Source of the DNA: Chrysomallon squamiferum
Lineage: Eukaryota; Mollusca; Gastropoda; Neomphalida; Peltospiridae
NCBI GenBank assembly: GCA_012295275.1
Contig: CM022678.1
Location: forward strand, 10,565,999-10,629,998
Direction of reading: 5' to 3'
DNA: 64,000 nt
Positions 27,495 through 40,314 of the stretch are shown here, one piece after another. Below the pieces are notes generated by a model, which made no database searches, was not told where the DNA came from, and saw nothing but the letters and a program-made list of their open reading frames with translations. A program made the position numbers and the translations under genes. How positions within the stretch are numbered: position 1 is the first letter of the stretch; each line of letters starts with the position of its first letter.

Positions 27495-28050
27495 AATCAT
27501 TAAAAATATTTACCAGAACAGAAAATATTTTAGAAGTACTTTTTAAAAGTTTCTTCTCATGTAGCGTTTTTGTTGAATTTTACTCATAGAACAGAAAGGA
27601 TTGTAGAAATAATTTTAAAGCTTTCATTTTAATATAGCGTTTTCTTGAAATCTATTTATATAGAATAGAACATAGAGTATTTTAAAGCTTTCTTTTATTT
27701 TTTATGGTATTTGTTGAAATTTATTTATATTAAAATAGGAGATGGTTTAGAAAAAAGTAAATTGCGGAAAAATAATATTAGAAAATAATCCAGAATAAGT
27801 TTTAATACTTTATTTTATAACTTGTTGAAAATTATTTGTTAAAACAGAAAATATTTATGAAAGTTTTATTAAATAACACTATTTAGAAATCATTTGAGAA
27901 AAAATCTTCTGTTGAATTATATTTAACAAAAGATATTTCTAGAATGGGGTTTAAAATTATATTTTTCTAAAAACAATATTTAGAAAGTATTCCACAAATG
28001 TTTTAAAACTTAGAATTAAAAATATTTCTGAAATGTGTTGTAAAGTTTTG
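27495..28050. repeat. Degenerate minisatellite, about 75-90-bp unit
   Basis: A pattern of AACAGAAAATATTT-like, then TTTTAAAGCTTTC-like, then TAGCGTTTTTGTTGAAAT-like blocks recurs six to seven times. Copies are strongly diverged, with clearest units between 27500 and 27760. Confidence 0.55.
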
Positions 28051-28118
28051 TTGTGTAACCAGTTTAATTGTATAATGAAGTTAGCCCCAATTAACAATGT
28101 TCGGAATCCTCTGCTTGA

Positions 28119-28177
<59 letters not shown>

Positions 28178-28972
28178 TTTATTTTTATTTTTTCTCCTCT
28201 TTTTCTGTGAAAATAAAACAGAAATAACCTCCAGGCATTTTCACAAGTGTTATTCTGTCATACAGAAATGTCATTTTAGTACATGTCTTAAATGTGTGAA
28301 TTTCCAAAAATACTCCTAGAAAGATTAAAAAAAATAAAATAATAATTATAATAATTATAATAATAATAAAGACAGTAATAAATAAATAAATGTAATAATA
28401 ATAAACTAAAAAAGAAATATGTATAACAACTGTAAGATTCATGTGTGTGTGTGTGTGTGTGTGTGTGTTTGTGTGTTTGTGTCTATAAAACAAAATTTAA
28501 AATGTAATTCAAACTTAAAGAATATTATATGGGTAATTTTGCCATTTTATCATGTTCTGTTACTTGGCTGACATCAAATTGAAATTAGTTACAATCTCTT
28601 GTAATGAAAAGAGCTCAGTATTTTAGTTGTTAATATAACTAAATTTGTTATTTATTTATATCATTTTTTTTTTTTCATTAATAAACGTACCTTGTTACAG
28701 TTTCTGTAATTTATTTTAATGTTAATCTTCTTTTCAGAATTAATATACAGATAATATTGTGTCTGTGTGCGTGTGTGTGTGTGTGTAAACCACTGTTACA
28801 GATGATCTATGGTGAAAGAAATGAATTTAAGATTGGGTTAACAAAGATTTTTGTCATTTATAGAGGGGTGTGTTGTAACAAATGTCATTCCTAAATTAAT
28901 GAAGTGTCCTTGAAAGTATTTTCTTTCTTGAAGTAGAAGTGGACTCCATTTAATAGTAAAACAAAATTATAT

Positions 28973-29006
<34 letters not shown>

Positions 29007-29418
29007 AGTATCTATAAATATGTATATGTTAAGTCTGTTAGTACCAGATGTATTTTTAGAAATTAGCAGCATGTTGTACCAGTCAGTTTATGAATGCTCA
29101 TGCTTTATTACACCTGTAGTTACCTGTGTGACGTGGGTGAATTGAATGTCGATTGCATACCTATAACAATGGATCAGCTTGTTTACTTCCCTGTAACAAA
29201 CGATAAACTTGTTTATTCTCCAGGTAGCGTGTCACGGCAGGTTAATCTAAGATCTTACCTGAAATATCTCTTACGTTGATTATTGTATCGTTTTGGTATT
29301 GTTTCGGTCATTTTGAAGAAATGTGTGTGACCATCCTTAATCAGTATATATTTAAAGCAGTGTATAAATTTTAAAATGTTTTCAATGTAATGTTAAATAA
29401 AACTCTATGTGTGTGTTT

Positions 29419-29439
<21 letters not shown>

Positions 29440-29450
<11 letters not shown>

Positions 29451-30018
29451 CTTTAACCTTTTCCAAACATTCCTTCGATATGGTAGCCATTTTCAGATTT
29501 TATTTTCAATGAATACATTTAATTTTTCTAAATAAAAGAAGATTAAATCATAAAACTTTATATATGAAACCATTAAGACGTTTTACTTGCTGGCAAAAGT
29601 TTTCTTCATTCTGGTATTTATTGTCGGATTTTCTTTTCAGATCAGTTTTCAGCAATTTAAATGAAGATTAGTATAAAACTTAAAAGTAAAGATTATAACA
29701 TTTAAGCTGTTTACCAGATCAAGAATTTTCTTCATATACTATCATTAATTCTACAAATTTCAGTAAACGCAGATTACTTCACAAAAATAAATGAAGATTA
29801 GTCATAAATCTTCATAAACAAATTATACGGCTACTTTTCTTTTCCATTCTTTAACCTTCAAACTAAACGGCATGGATTTCTGAATCATTTTTATTACTGA
29901 GTCACTGTAATGTGTCAAGCATTATAATTCCACAAACTGACAGTTGGTAGTCGAAGATTAATTTATGATGACAAAGCAGCTATATTTCCATTTCTATAAA
30001 TATCTTGATAACAACATC
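29440..30018. repeat. Degenerate tandem repeat, about 125-160-bp unit, with an outlying copy
   Basis: The core GAAGATTA followed by an AT-rich motif recurs near 29539, 29662, 29793 and 29953, each preceded by TTCTT-CATT-type sequence. The last unit (29941-30018) has a close relative at 31325-31402 that differs at about five of 78 positions, so this family has moved or been duplicated outside the array. Confidence 0.55.
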
Positions 30019-30779
30019 AATCTAAGAAATCCAAGTGAGTGTGTCTGTGAAAAATAAGCATTGGTCAGTTTTAGAAATCAGATGACATTGATTTTTATGG
30101 GACTAAATACTTTATAGGCATTAAAATAGAAATTAAAAAAAAAAAAAACAGTTAATGCAGATTTTTGGTTTATTGTTGTTAATTTTATATACAATTAACA
30201 AGGAGAGTAATTAAAAATGAGTAAAGAAGAAAAATTCAGATATTCTATGACTTTATAATTTTATGTTCTGATTAAAAATACATCAGTTTACAAGTAAAGA
30301 TGACATATGACTGGCTACTTGGTTTTAATCTGGGTTTTTTTATTTGATTTCTATTTGATCCTAGGAATTTAAATGTATTTCTGCTGATATCTTGTATAGA
30401 AATTTTAAGCATGTATTCTAATTATATACAGTACTGCAGCTTTTTCTGTCAGCTGTTAATATATTAATACAGTGATGTCTTTGGTTAGCTAATTTTAATC
30501 TGTTACTGATATATAATTACAATTCTTACCCAGGAACTCGCACATATTTGTACTGATATATTGATTTGAATGAAATATATGTCTAATTATAGTCATTTAC
30601 TAACAAGCCATAAATAACTAGTATTACAAATATCTCATAGTTTATATGAGTTACAATAATATAAAAAAAAATCTGATGTGTACAATCGGTATTACTGACA
30701 TGTGTACACACACACACACAATCAATCACTGACTCATTGATCCTTCCCCGACCACCCGTAAAAAACGCACACACTGTCC

Positions 30780-31145
30780 TCTGCTGTTATTAACACAGGC
30801 CACGTTTTTCACGAAACAATTTCACGTGAGTTGGGCAACGTGATTACGACACTGGTAAGCAATTTGTACAGGGTGTGCCGTGAACCGGCTAGCAGATTAG
30901 TCCCGTCACCAGTGATTTCTTTAATTAAGGACAACAGTTACTCAACAGGCAGTCAGACTTGGTACATGCATGCATGCCAACTGGATAGACAGTCGACTTC
31001 TTTTGTTAGTGGCAAAGCAGGGCTTTTACACACGAGGCTTGTTCCTACCATTCTGACATCGCGTAAGGTGACCAGTTCGTTTCTGTTCGTTCGTCTTGAA
31101 AAGAAAGTTGGTTACAGCAGCTGGTTGTGGCTCATGTCAGTAAGT
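30780..31145 (+). promoter_or_regulatory. CpG-bearing segment, possible alternative PTP4A first exon
   Basis: The segment is less AT-rich than its surroundings and carries several CpGs, an E-box (CACGTG at 30822-30827), and two plausible plus-strand donors: ACTG/GTAAGC at 30855 and TCA/GTAAGT at 31140. An open frame at 30831-31160 crosses it, but its protein matches nothing I recognise. A 5' UTR exon closer to the coding exons than the 8.6 kb one is possible; an enhancer or old insertion is equally possible. Confidence 0.25.
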
Positions 31146-31675
31146 GGAAGTTCTCTGTAATGCGTATAATTGTAATACTTGATAATGTGGATTGAATGTA
31201 AAGATGTCCATGTCTTTACAAACAAGATCTGTAGCATAGTAATAATCATGTGATAATTATATATAATTGTATACTTGGTATGTGAAATGTCTGTATCGTT
31301 ATAAATGAGATCTGGATCATGTGGCAGTTGGTAGTTGAAGATTAATTTATGACGATAAAGCAGCTATATTTCCATTTCTACAAATATCTTGATAATAACA
31401 TCTTAAACATCATTATATATACATATATAGATATATAGAGATATCGATATATACACAAAAAACTATACTTAAAATGTAAATTGATTGTAAAGATGTGTAT
31501 ATATATATATATATACTTGTATATGAGATCTTTAGCAATATAATAATGTTTTACTTGGTAAAGCAGATAAAATGTGCATTTCATAGTAGCACATAAAAAC
31601 ACAAATATATATATATACACATACATACCATACATTAACACAACACATACAGTACATGCAGAAATTAAATGTAAC

Positions 31676-31679
<4 letters not shown>

Positions 31680-31718
<39 letters not shown>
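31680..31718. repeat. (CA)n microsatellite
   Basis: About 19 CA repeats, 70 bp upstream of the 168-bp triplication. Confidence 0.9.
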
Positions 31719-31719
<1 letters not shown>

Positions 31720-31790
31720 CACAGCAACTGCAGTACACATGAAATACATACAAAATTCATACTTAACACACACACATATCTACATCAGTG

Positions 31791-32294
31791 AAGTATTTAC
31801 TTTGATGATACCTGCAGTGGTTTAAGTATATATTTAGCCTCTCTACTGCTAAGGTTCTTATCACTATTGATCATCAGATGTTTTAATATTTTATGAAAGG
31901 ATTAGATTATATTCTGGCACTGCACTGTACTATATACCAAGAATTTAGATACATATATAAGTATTTACTTTGATGATACCTGCAGTGGTTTAAGTATATA
32001 TTTAGCCTCTCTACTGCTAAGGTTCTTATCACTATTGATCATCAGATGTTTTAATATTTTATGAAAGGATTAGATTATATTCTGGCACTGCACTGTACTA
32101 TATACCAAGAATTTAGATACATATATAAGTATTTACTTTGATGATACCTGCAGTGGTTTAAGTATATATTTAGCCTCTCTACTGCTAAGGTTCTTATCGC
32201 TATTGATCATCAGATGTTTTAATATTTTATGAAAGGATTAGATTATATTCTGGCACTGCACTGTACTATATACCAAGAATTTAGATACATATAT
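31791..32294. repeat. Near-perfect tandem triplication of a 168-bp unit
   Basis: Three head-to-tail copies start at 31791, 31959 and 32127, each with aagtatttactttgatgat. I see one substitution, in the third copy (TTATCGC for TTATCAC). The third copy runs into a TA tract. Such identity in a repeat-decayed region indicates a recent expansion, or an assembly duplication. Confidence 0.95.
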
Positions 32295-32439
32295 ATATAT
32301 ATCAAAAAATTAAAATCATGATTGATGAAGTATTCTGTACAAATATTCAACAAGTTGGTTGGTTACTTTTTTATTTCTAATTAATAATTAATTACTATAA
32401 ATGTTGTAATTAACTTCTTCCTCTTTTTTTTTTAATTAT

Positions 32440-32830
32440 TGTAACTGTTTGGTCACTATTAATTTTATTACTTTATTTTTTTTTGTTTTTTTAATATTTC
32501 AGATTTTTGGTGAACAATCTAATTTATAGTTTTAGTTTGGTCACTAATATTATAATCTCATTTTTGTTTTTAATTTGGTCACTATTAATATAATGTAATT
32601 TTTATTTTTATTTTTATTATGATTTTTTGTTGTTGTTTTTTTCAGATTTTTTAGGGTATGTTTAGTACTATTAATATTATAAATATAATTTTTATTTTTA
32701 ATATTATCATTTTTTCAGATTTTTGTGGGGTATGTCTATAATTTTTACTTTTAACATTATAATTTAATTTCTGTAATTTAAAATTTGTTATGTTTTTTTG
32801 TTTTTTTTTTCAGTTTTTTGGTGAACTTGG
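32440..32830 (+). repeat. Degenerate tandem array of 3'-splice-site-like units
   Basis: Four copies of poly-T followed by CAG and then a (A/T)TTTTT-GG(T/G)-rich core end at 32502, 32645, 32718 and 32813. Between them, TTGGTCACTATTAAT-type blocks also recur. Spacing is 143, 73 and 95 bp. The last unit leads into a more balanced segment at 32814-33070. Confidence 0.55.
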
Positions 32831-33070
32831 TCACACCTTTATGGAGTTTGTCACCAACTCTGGAGACTACTGCCAGGCTCAACACGTGTAGAGTGTCGTC
32901 TGCGTTTGCTGCGACACGTCGGTTTGTCCAATGGGTGCTTTGCTAGATGTTCTTCATTTAATTACAAGTCAGCTGACCTGGAGGTTGCCAGCCACCAGCT
33001 CTCAAGTGTTTTGAATGGGTTAAAATACCTCATTACCCCCCCCTGGACAACTCATCACCAGTGTCTTTCT
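32814..33070 (+). other. Exon-like segment behind a strong acceptor, unresolved
   Basis: After a long pyrimidine tract and CAG (AG at 32812-32813) the sequence turns markedly richer in G and C for about 250 bp. All three frames carry stops early or match nothing known. It may be a noncoding 5' UTR exon of PTP4A, but no consensus donor (GTRAGT) was found before the next AT-rich tract, or it may be an old transposon piece. Confidence 0.25.
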
Positions 33071-33492
33071 GTTTGTTATTGTTGTCTTTTTATTTAATTT
33101 ATTATTATTATTTGTTTTATTTATACCTTTTTGTTATTCATTTTCTTATATATCTATCTATATATATATATATTTTTTTTTTTTTTTCCCCAATTTTGAA
33201 ATTTGAATTTTTTTAATTTTTTTTTTGTTTTTTTTTGTTTGGATGTTCATTGGAAAGGAGGTTCTTCGGATTACTGTTGTGATTGTAGAATTTTCTATAG
33301 CAGAAATAAAAAAAGAAAGAAAAAGAAATTAAACAAAACAAAACAAAACAAAACAACAGCAATACTTTTTTTATATACATATATTTTTTTTTTTTGAAAA
33401 AAAGAGATTTAAAAAGAAATTTGTTAAACAACTGCAATAACTGAAGTGTTGGTCCTAGGTATATTGTTTCTTGTGTGTGTGGATTACATACA

Positions 33493-33706
33493 ATGTCAGT
33501 AACAACAATGAAGGCTAGACGCCCAGAACCGTCGGAAATTCAGTTTAAGAATATGCGTTTCTTAATTACTGATCGTCCATCAGATTCCACAATGGAAAAA
33601 TTTATTCAGGTTCGGTTCAGTTTTTCTTTACACTTGTTAATGTTAAAAATAGTAGATTTGAGCTGTATGAATTTCTTCAGTTTGTTAAAATAATGATGTT
33701 ATCATA

Positions 33707-33745
<39 letters not shown>

Positions 33746-34244
33746 CGCGCGCACATGAGTGTGTTTTTCTTTTAAGCTATTTTGGTTTTGGTTTATGGTA
33801 AATTATTTTATAAACTTCATTTAATGAATAATCAGTGTAAAAAAAAAAAAAAAATTAAAACAATTTAATTTAATTTTGGTACAATTGATTAGATATCATT
33901 GTATTAGTTTTTAAAGAATTTTATGATACCAGTTATTACTTGCCAGTCAAGTTTATTCATACATATATGTGTGTTTTCTCACACTAATGGTAGTGTTTAT
34001 AATGTATCAGATGAAGTTTGAGAACAAGGGTACGTGAATGTGTGTGTGTGTGTGTGTGTGTGTTTGCATGTTTGCATGCACGCTCATCAACAGTATTCAT
34101 TACATTTAGTTTTTTACAGGGGTTTGCTAGTATTTTATTCAATTTACATTCTTCATGAAAACAAATTACACATTGCTCCCAGGTCCGAGTAACATTTTGA
34201 TTGGTTTTTCAGATTGGAAATGGCAAGGCATTGATTTTCTTTCA

Positions 34245-34275
<31 letters not shown>

Positions 34276-36255
34276 ATCTTTTACAGGAATTGCACAAGCG
34301 AGGCACAAAGGATGTAGTGAGAGTGTGTGAACCCACCTACAACACAGAAAAACTGCAGAGTGAAGGAATCCGAGTGTTGGTAAGTGAGAATTTTTTTTTT
34401 TTCATTTTGCTCCTATCAGTAATTATTACACAGGAATTAGGGTATTGACCAGTAATTATAACTGTTAATGGCAGCATCAGTTTCATGGTTGATGTGAGAG
34501 CAGTTAAGATTCTGTGGTAAAAGTGCATGGGGGTTGAGAGATGATGGTAAGATTGGATCTTGCTTAATGCTGGATCTTTGACCATGGTGATAGCAATAAT
34601 AATAATTAGTGTGAGTAATCAGTGGATTAGTGCAGTATACAAAGTAATTAGTGTAGCGTATAAAGTGATTAGTGTGAATAGTCAGCGGGCTAGTAGTGGT
34701 ATTAAAAATAATTAATGTGTGTAGCTGATGGATTAGTGGTAGCATATAAAATTACTTTGAGTAGTTAATGAACTAGTAACAGCATATAAAGTACTAGCAT
34801 ATAAAATAGTTAATGTGAGTAGCTGATGGACTAGAATATAAAATGGTTAGTATGAAAAGCATGTCAACTAGAATAACATATAAAGTAATTACTGTTAATA
34901 GCTGATGAACTACTGAGTAGTTGATACACTAGGGACAAATAAAAATGGTGAATAGTTGATCTACTAGTGGCAGGATGTAAACCAACTGCTGTGACTAGTT
35001 AATGAATTAGTGAGACATAAAACAGTGAATACAGGTACCAGACCAATTATCAGGACCTGAGGCATTCTGGATTTTCTGGTTTTCTGGCATCTAAATATGT
35101 AAATAATAATTTTGAAATTAAAAACATTGAAGATACACAACTGTGGCGACTCGACACTTTTAAACAATGCGGCGAGTGAATGAACGCCACACGGCTTGAA
35201 AGAGTAGTTCCGGTCTGGTGAGGACAACACCTGCACGCACAAACCATGAAAATAATGTCTGGGAAAAAAACTTCAGTTTTCTGGTCTTTCCAAATTTCAG
35301 GATGCCAGATAATTGGTCCAGTGCCTGTAGTTGATACACTAGTGACAGCATATAAAATAACTCTGTCAGTTATTATAGACTAGTGACAGCAGTTGGTGGA
35401 ATAGTTATAAAATAGTTACAGCAGTTGATTTATTGCAGTAAATACATCAATTTTTGTTTTAAAAAAATATGAAATCTATAGCAGTATGTTTGTTTTTATA
35501 TATTACATGGTAAACATACATCATCCTCTTGACATTGGTGACTGCTGTAAATGTCACAATTCTTTTTAAAAAAAAGAAATCTATAATGTTTTTGTTTTTA
35601 GTTCTTGTATCCATAAACAAAACAAAAACCAACTTGTTGATCTAAATTAGTTGATACTGTACATATCAAAATTTGTTATCTTAAGAAAAAAAACTTTTAT
35701 AGTATGCTTGTTATTTTTTATTTTCTATAGTGATTGCTTTTGCAGTAGTGTGATCAGTTATAACTTAGTATAATATAATGCCTGAGCATCATCTGAGTCT
35801 ACCATAGATGATATAAAATGGCAAGTAGCATCTGTTTTGATGAGCATAAAATGTTTTGATTTGCCAGTAAATAAGAAGTACTTTGATGTTCATATAAATA
35901 CATTTTTAATGATATGTTTTTATTTATCTTCTCCCCCGAAAAGATGGTCATTATCAGATTTGAATGTAGAATTTATTTCTATTCAGTTTTAAGATTTTAA
36001 AAAGCAAAGAATAATTGAATATAGGTAACTGACAGTTTTCTAGTCTCCAGATATTTGTTATGAAGGAAAATATGTTCATTGTTACTTCTTTGGTTATAAT
36101 CTTCATCACTTGTTATTATTATTAGTAGTAGTAGTAGTAGTATTACTACTATTACTATTTCTACTGTTACTACTATTAATATTACTGTTTCTAATATTAG
36201 TCTTCCTATCACTGTCATTAATATTATCATTTTTCTCATTATTATGATTATTATG

Positions 36256-36292
<37 letters not shown>

Positions 36293-39155
36293 CAGACTGT
36301 TTAATGTAATGTTTATTTTTTAATTTTTTTTTTTTTTTTTTTTTCAAACAAATCCTTTATACTAAAAAAGAAAAGTGTATGTAGATGAATATACACAGAG
36401 AAAGAATGAACAGTGATTTTCATTTTATTGATTGATTCTATAATATTCTCCATGAAGAATTAATGGGGACTAATTATTAATGCATTTATTCAAATTATTC
36501 ATCAACAATTTAATAGTATACACTTTTTTTTTCTTTTTTTTTTGGATTTGCTATCTAAGTAGTACATACTAGGAATAATGCAGTTGTTTGAGCATTCTGT
36601 AACTTGTTTTTGTTTGCCTGCAGATATATTTTCATCTTGAAGTTTTAATTAACATGGTTTCTTATTCATATAATGATTTTGTTGTAAGAGATGTTAAGAC
36701 ATCTATACCCCCAAAGTTTGTAAAAAAAAAAAAATAATAATAATTTTGAAAAAGAAGCAGAAACTGGAAATACCTTCAGGACAGGACTTGTTCTCCAAAA
36801 AACTGACTAGACGATTGGTAAACAGTACTGACCTTTTTGTGTAGTTACCTGACGAACTGCTGTTACACAGAGGTACAGACAGATGTATGCAAATAACAAA
36901 AGCAGGACTGACATTTCACAAGCTTCTAGTATCAAACATTCATTTCATAAGTGTAGTATTAAACAGATTTTATAATTTTGTAGTCACAATTTAGCATACA
37001 TTTCACAAGTATATTAATAAACACACATTTCACAAGTTTGTAGAACTTAGCATGCATTTCACAAGTGTAGTATTAAACATGCATTTTACAAGTTTGTAGT
37101 ACTTAGCATTCATTTCACAAGTGTAGTATTAAACATGCATTTTACAAGTTTGTAGTACTTAGCATTCATTTCACAAGTGTAGTATTAAACACACATTTAT
37201 TTGATGATTTATGATAAGTCAGTGCTTTACTGTGTTACGTTTTCTCTGTTTTTCCTTCTTTTTTAAAGTTGGTCGTAACTTAGCAAAGCAATAATTTATA
37301 GATAAATGATACTTTAAATTTATTGTATTTTATTTTCTGTAGAGTCTGACATTTTTTTTTTGTTCTAAAAAAGTTTAAAATTTGTTTTGTGTTATATATA
37401 TTCAGTTCTTATGATATATCTGATGTGTTCTCTAGTCTTTTTTTATTGATCCAGCACGATGCATAGATTTTTACTTCAGCTGAGTTTTTATGGTAGAGAA
37501 CAATGCTTAACTCAGTACTAAAGAGGGTAGTCCACACAATATCTCCTTGTGTATTTATTACCAGTGTTAATGGTATATAGACTGATAAAAGCCTGAGCTG
37601 TCAATAAGAACATTCCTAGAGAAAAGCCTATATTATTTAGTGTTACTTTGTTATATTAAATCTCTCTTCAGTACTGGAAAGTTCCGTTGCTGAAAAAATG
37701 TTTCATGTCAGTAGATACTGCCTTGCCTAGGAAAGTTCTGTTATTAGAAAAACATACTTGTAGTTAGATACTATCTGGAACTGTTTTATTACTGGAAAAA
37801 TATTTCATTTCAGTAGCTTCTTGTCTAGGAAAGATCCAACATTAGAAAAATATGTAGATATTGTTATTAGAATAAACATGTTTCATATCAGTAGATATTG
37901 CCTTGTCTAGAAAAGTCTCTTACTAGAAAAATGTTTCATCTCAGTAGATACTGCCTTGTCTGGGAAAGATCTCTCACTAGAAAAATGTTTCACATCAGTA
38001 GATTTTACTTTCTCTGGGAAGGTGATGTAACTGAAAAAAAAAAAATTTCATCTCAGTAAATAATTTACATTAAAGGTTGAATTTAGTTAAATAAACATAA
38101 ATTATTAATATATCCATAAAGATAACTGTTTATTACATGTTATTCAGGATTTAACGTTCTACAAATAAACACGTTTTTAAAATGAAAGTATTTTTATTGA
38201 CACATAGTGACATACAAAGTTACAGCAGCTGTTACTGTGGTTAATAAAGGAATCTCAGCTGTTACCAGGAATACGACATACATTAACATTACCGAATGCT
38301 GAGAGGGTTTAATCTTTATAATACCTGCTGCTGAGAAAGCAATACTTAATATGAAACAAATATTGACACAGAAACTCTATTTGCGTGCAGGCTTTCAAGA
38401 GACTTTAAATAGATAAAAAAAAAATCATTCAGTATTTCTCTGTAGAATATCTTTTGGAAATGTTACGGTCAAATATTTTAGAATTTTTTCTCGTAGACTG
38501 GGTTTCAGATGCATTTGTAACTGTGTGTTGTTTGTGTGCAGATGAGTGCATGCATGTGTTTGTTGAAAAATTGATTATGCACAATACAGGTTATTAATAT
38601 ATTGCAGATTGTTTTCCTAGCAAATACACCTTGCATCTTGTTCTAGTAAAACTTCCATGTTAATAATAATATATTAAATGATATAACAGAAAAAACACAC
38701 ACACACACACACACACACACAACATTTTTGTACAGATTTTGATAATGAAAGGGTCATGATGGATATAACTGCTGGAATAATGAACGTATCCTTTCTGATA
38801 ATACAGAATTCATTTGTGTTGTTTCTATTTATAACATCTAACAGTTATAAACTTGTCAGATCTGATTTGTCATGTACACCCAGTAATTACAAAAACTGGA
38901 ATAATTCCCACTTCTGTTTATTAATTTATCACACTATAATTCGGTTATCGCAATTAACTGAAACTAGATGAGATAAACATAAATATTACAGATCTTATCA
39001 CAAACCAATACTCATTATACTCTAATTGGCCTAGAGATTCTTTTTCATGTGAAGCTGATGTGTCCTGATTATTGTCTGGTTATATATGTATTTATTCTCC
39101 TATGTAACTCAGTCACATGAAAAATTAATTTGTGTTACTATTTCTATTAGAATGT

Positions 39156-39229
<74 letters not shown>

Positions 39230-39767
39230 CTAATTAAATCAACTGCAGAACTAAATGCAGCAGTTACCTACCTAGTCATTATTTTATTGTTTTATTTTCT
39301 CACTAACAGAGTAGCGACACACACACACACACACAGACACACATACACACACAGACACACACACACACCTAATAATTAATAAATAGCATCACTTTATTAC
39401 ACTGTTTTATGAACAAATTATATAAGACTATTTTTTTGTCTTTTGTTTTATTTGCTGATCTTCATTGATCGTCAGTTATCCTATTTTGCTAGTCATTTGT
39501 TTTCTGTTCAGTACCTTTAATCATTACATTCTTACAATTTTATGACATAATGTGCTTTCTTAGTCTTTATCTCAGCTATTGATTTTTAAATAAAAAGTCC
39601 AGACTGTTTTACTAATGAGCTAACCAGACTTTAGCCACCAGTCAAGTAAGATAACATATAATATTGAAAACACCTTATTTTACAGTGGAATATACTAATT
39701 CTTAGTATGAGATGTGATTGCTAATAACAGTTTGATAGGAAACCTGCTTTTATATATATAAACACAC

Positions 39768-39799
<32 letters not shown>

Positions 39800-40080
39800 G
39801 CAGTCTGTAGTGAGTGTGTAGTGTTTACCCTATGCGGGAATACAAGGGTGGCCTTACTTGCCTAAGTATTGAGGCAATAAAATGTGCTGATAATTATTTA
39901 TTGCAATTTTGCCTCAAATCCATCTATGATTATTGTCTGCAGGCATCAAGCAAATGACACTTTTAGCACTGATTAACAAACACAAACACAAGCTGCATTT
40001 TTTAGCACTCTGCCCTTTTTACCAGCCTAGGGGAAACACTAATACATACACACATTCATACCCCCTACTGTTGTGGTAAG

Positions 40081-40111
<31 letters not shown>

Positions 40112-40270
40112 GACACACGCATTCTGAACTGTAGAAATGTTTTTGAAAATATGATGGAGTACGTCAGAGATTTTGTTATAATTTGATGTAGTGTTAAAAA
40201 ATGAAGTCAGAATCATGACTTGCTATGGTCAATTTAACCATAATCAAGAGATTAATTTTAATATTTTTTC

Positions 40271-40314
<44 letters not shown>

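Larger units (their letters stand above)
8661..33458 (+). other. Inferred PTP4A intron 1, about 24.8 kb, no coding exon recognised
   Basis: The interval is AT-rich and full of poly-T tracts and simple repeats; no conserved protein segment was recognised on either strand. Stretches with more balanced composition are 14690-14800, 16734-16940, 20030-20500, 24360-24790, 25076-25380, 26340-26640, 30720-31160 and 32814-33070. In 24360-24790 the minus strand has short open pieces in three different frames that might be a decayed transposon, but no family could be named. Microsatellites and minisatellites inside the interval are listed separately. Confidence 0.45.

Noticed and set aside
30867-30890. 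TACAGGGTGTGCC, resembling a transposon terminus
   Set aside because: No matching inverted end downstream and no target duplication.
30831-31160. 109-codon open frame in a CpG-bearing block
   Set aside because: No motif or family recognised and no acceptor/donor pair that would place it in a gene; kept only as a possible regulatory or 5' UTR segment.
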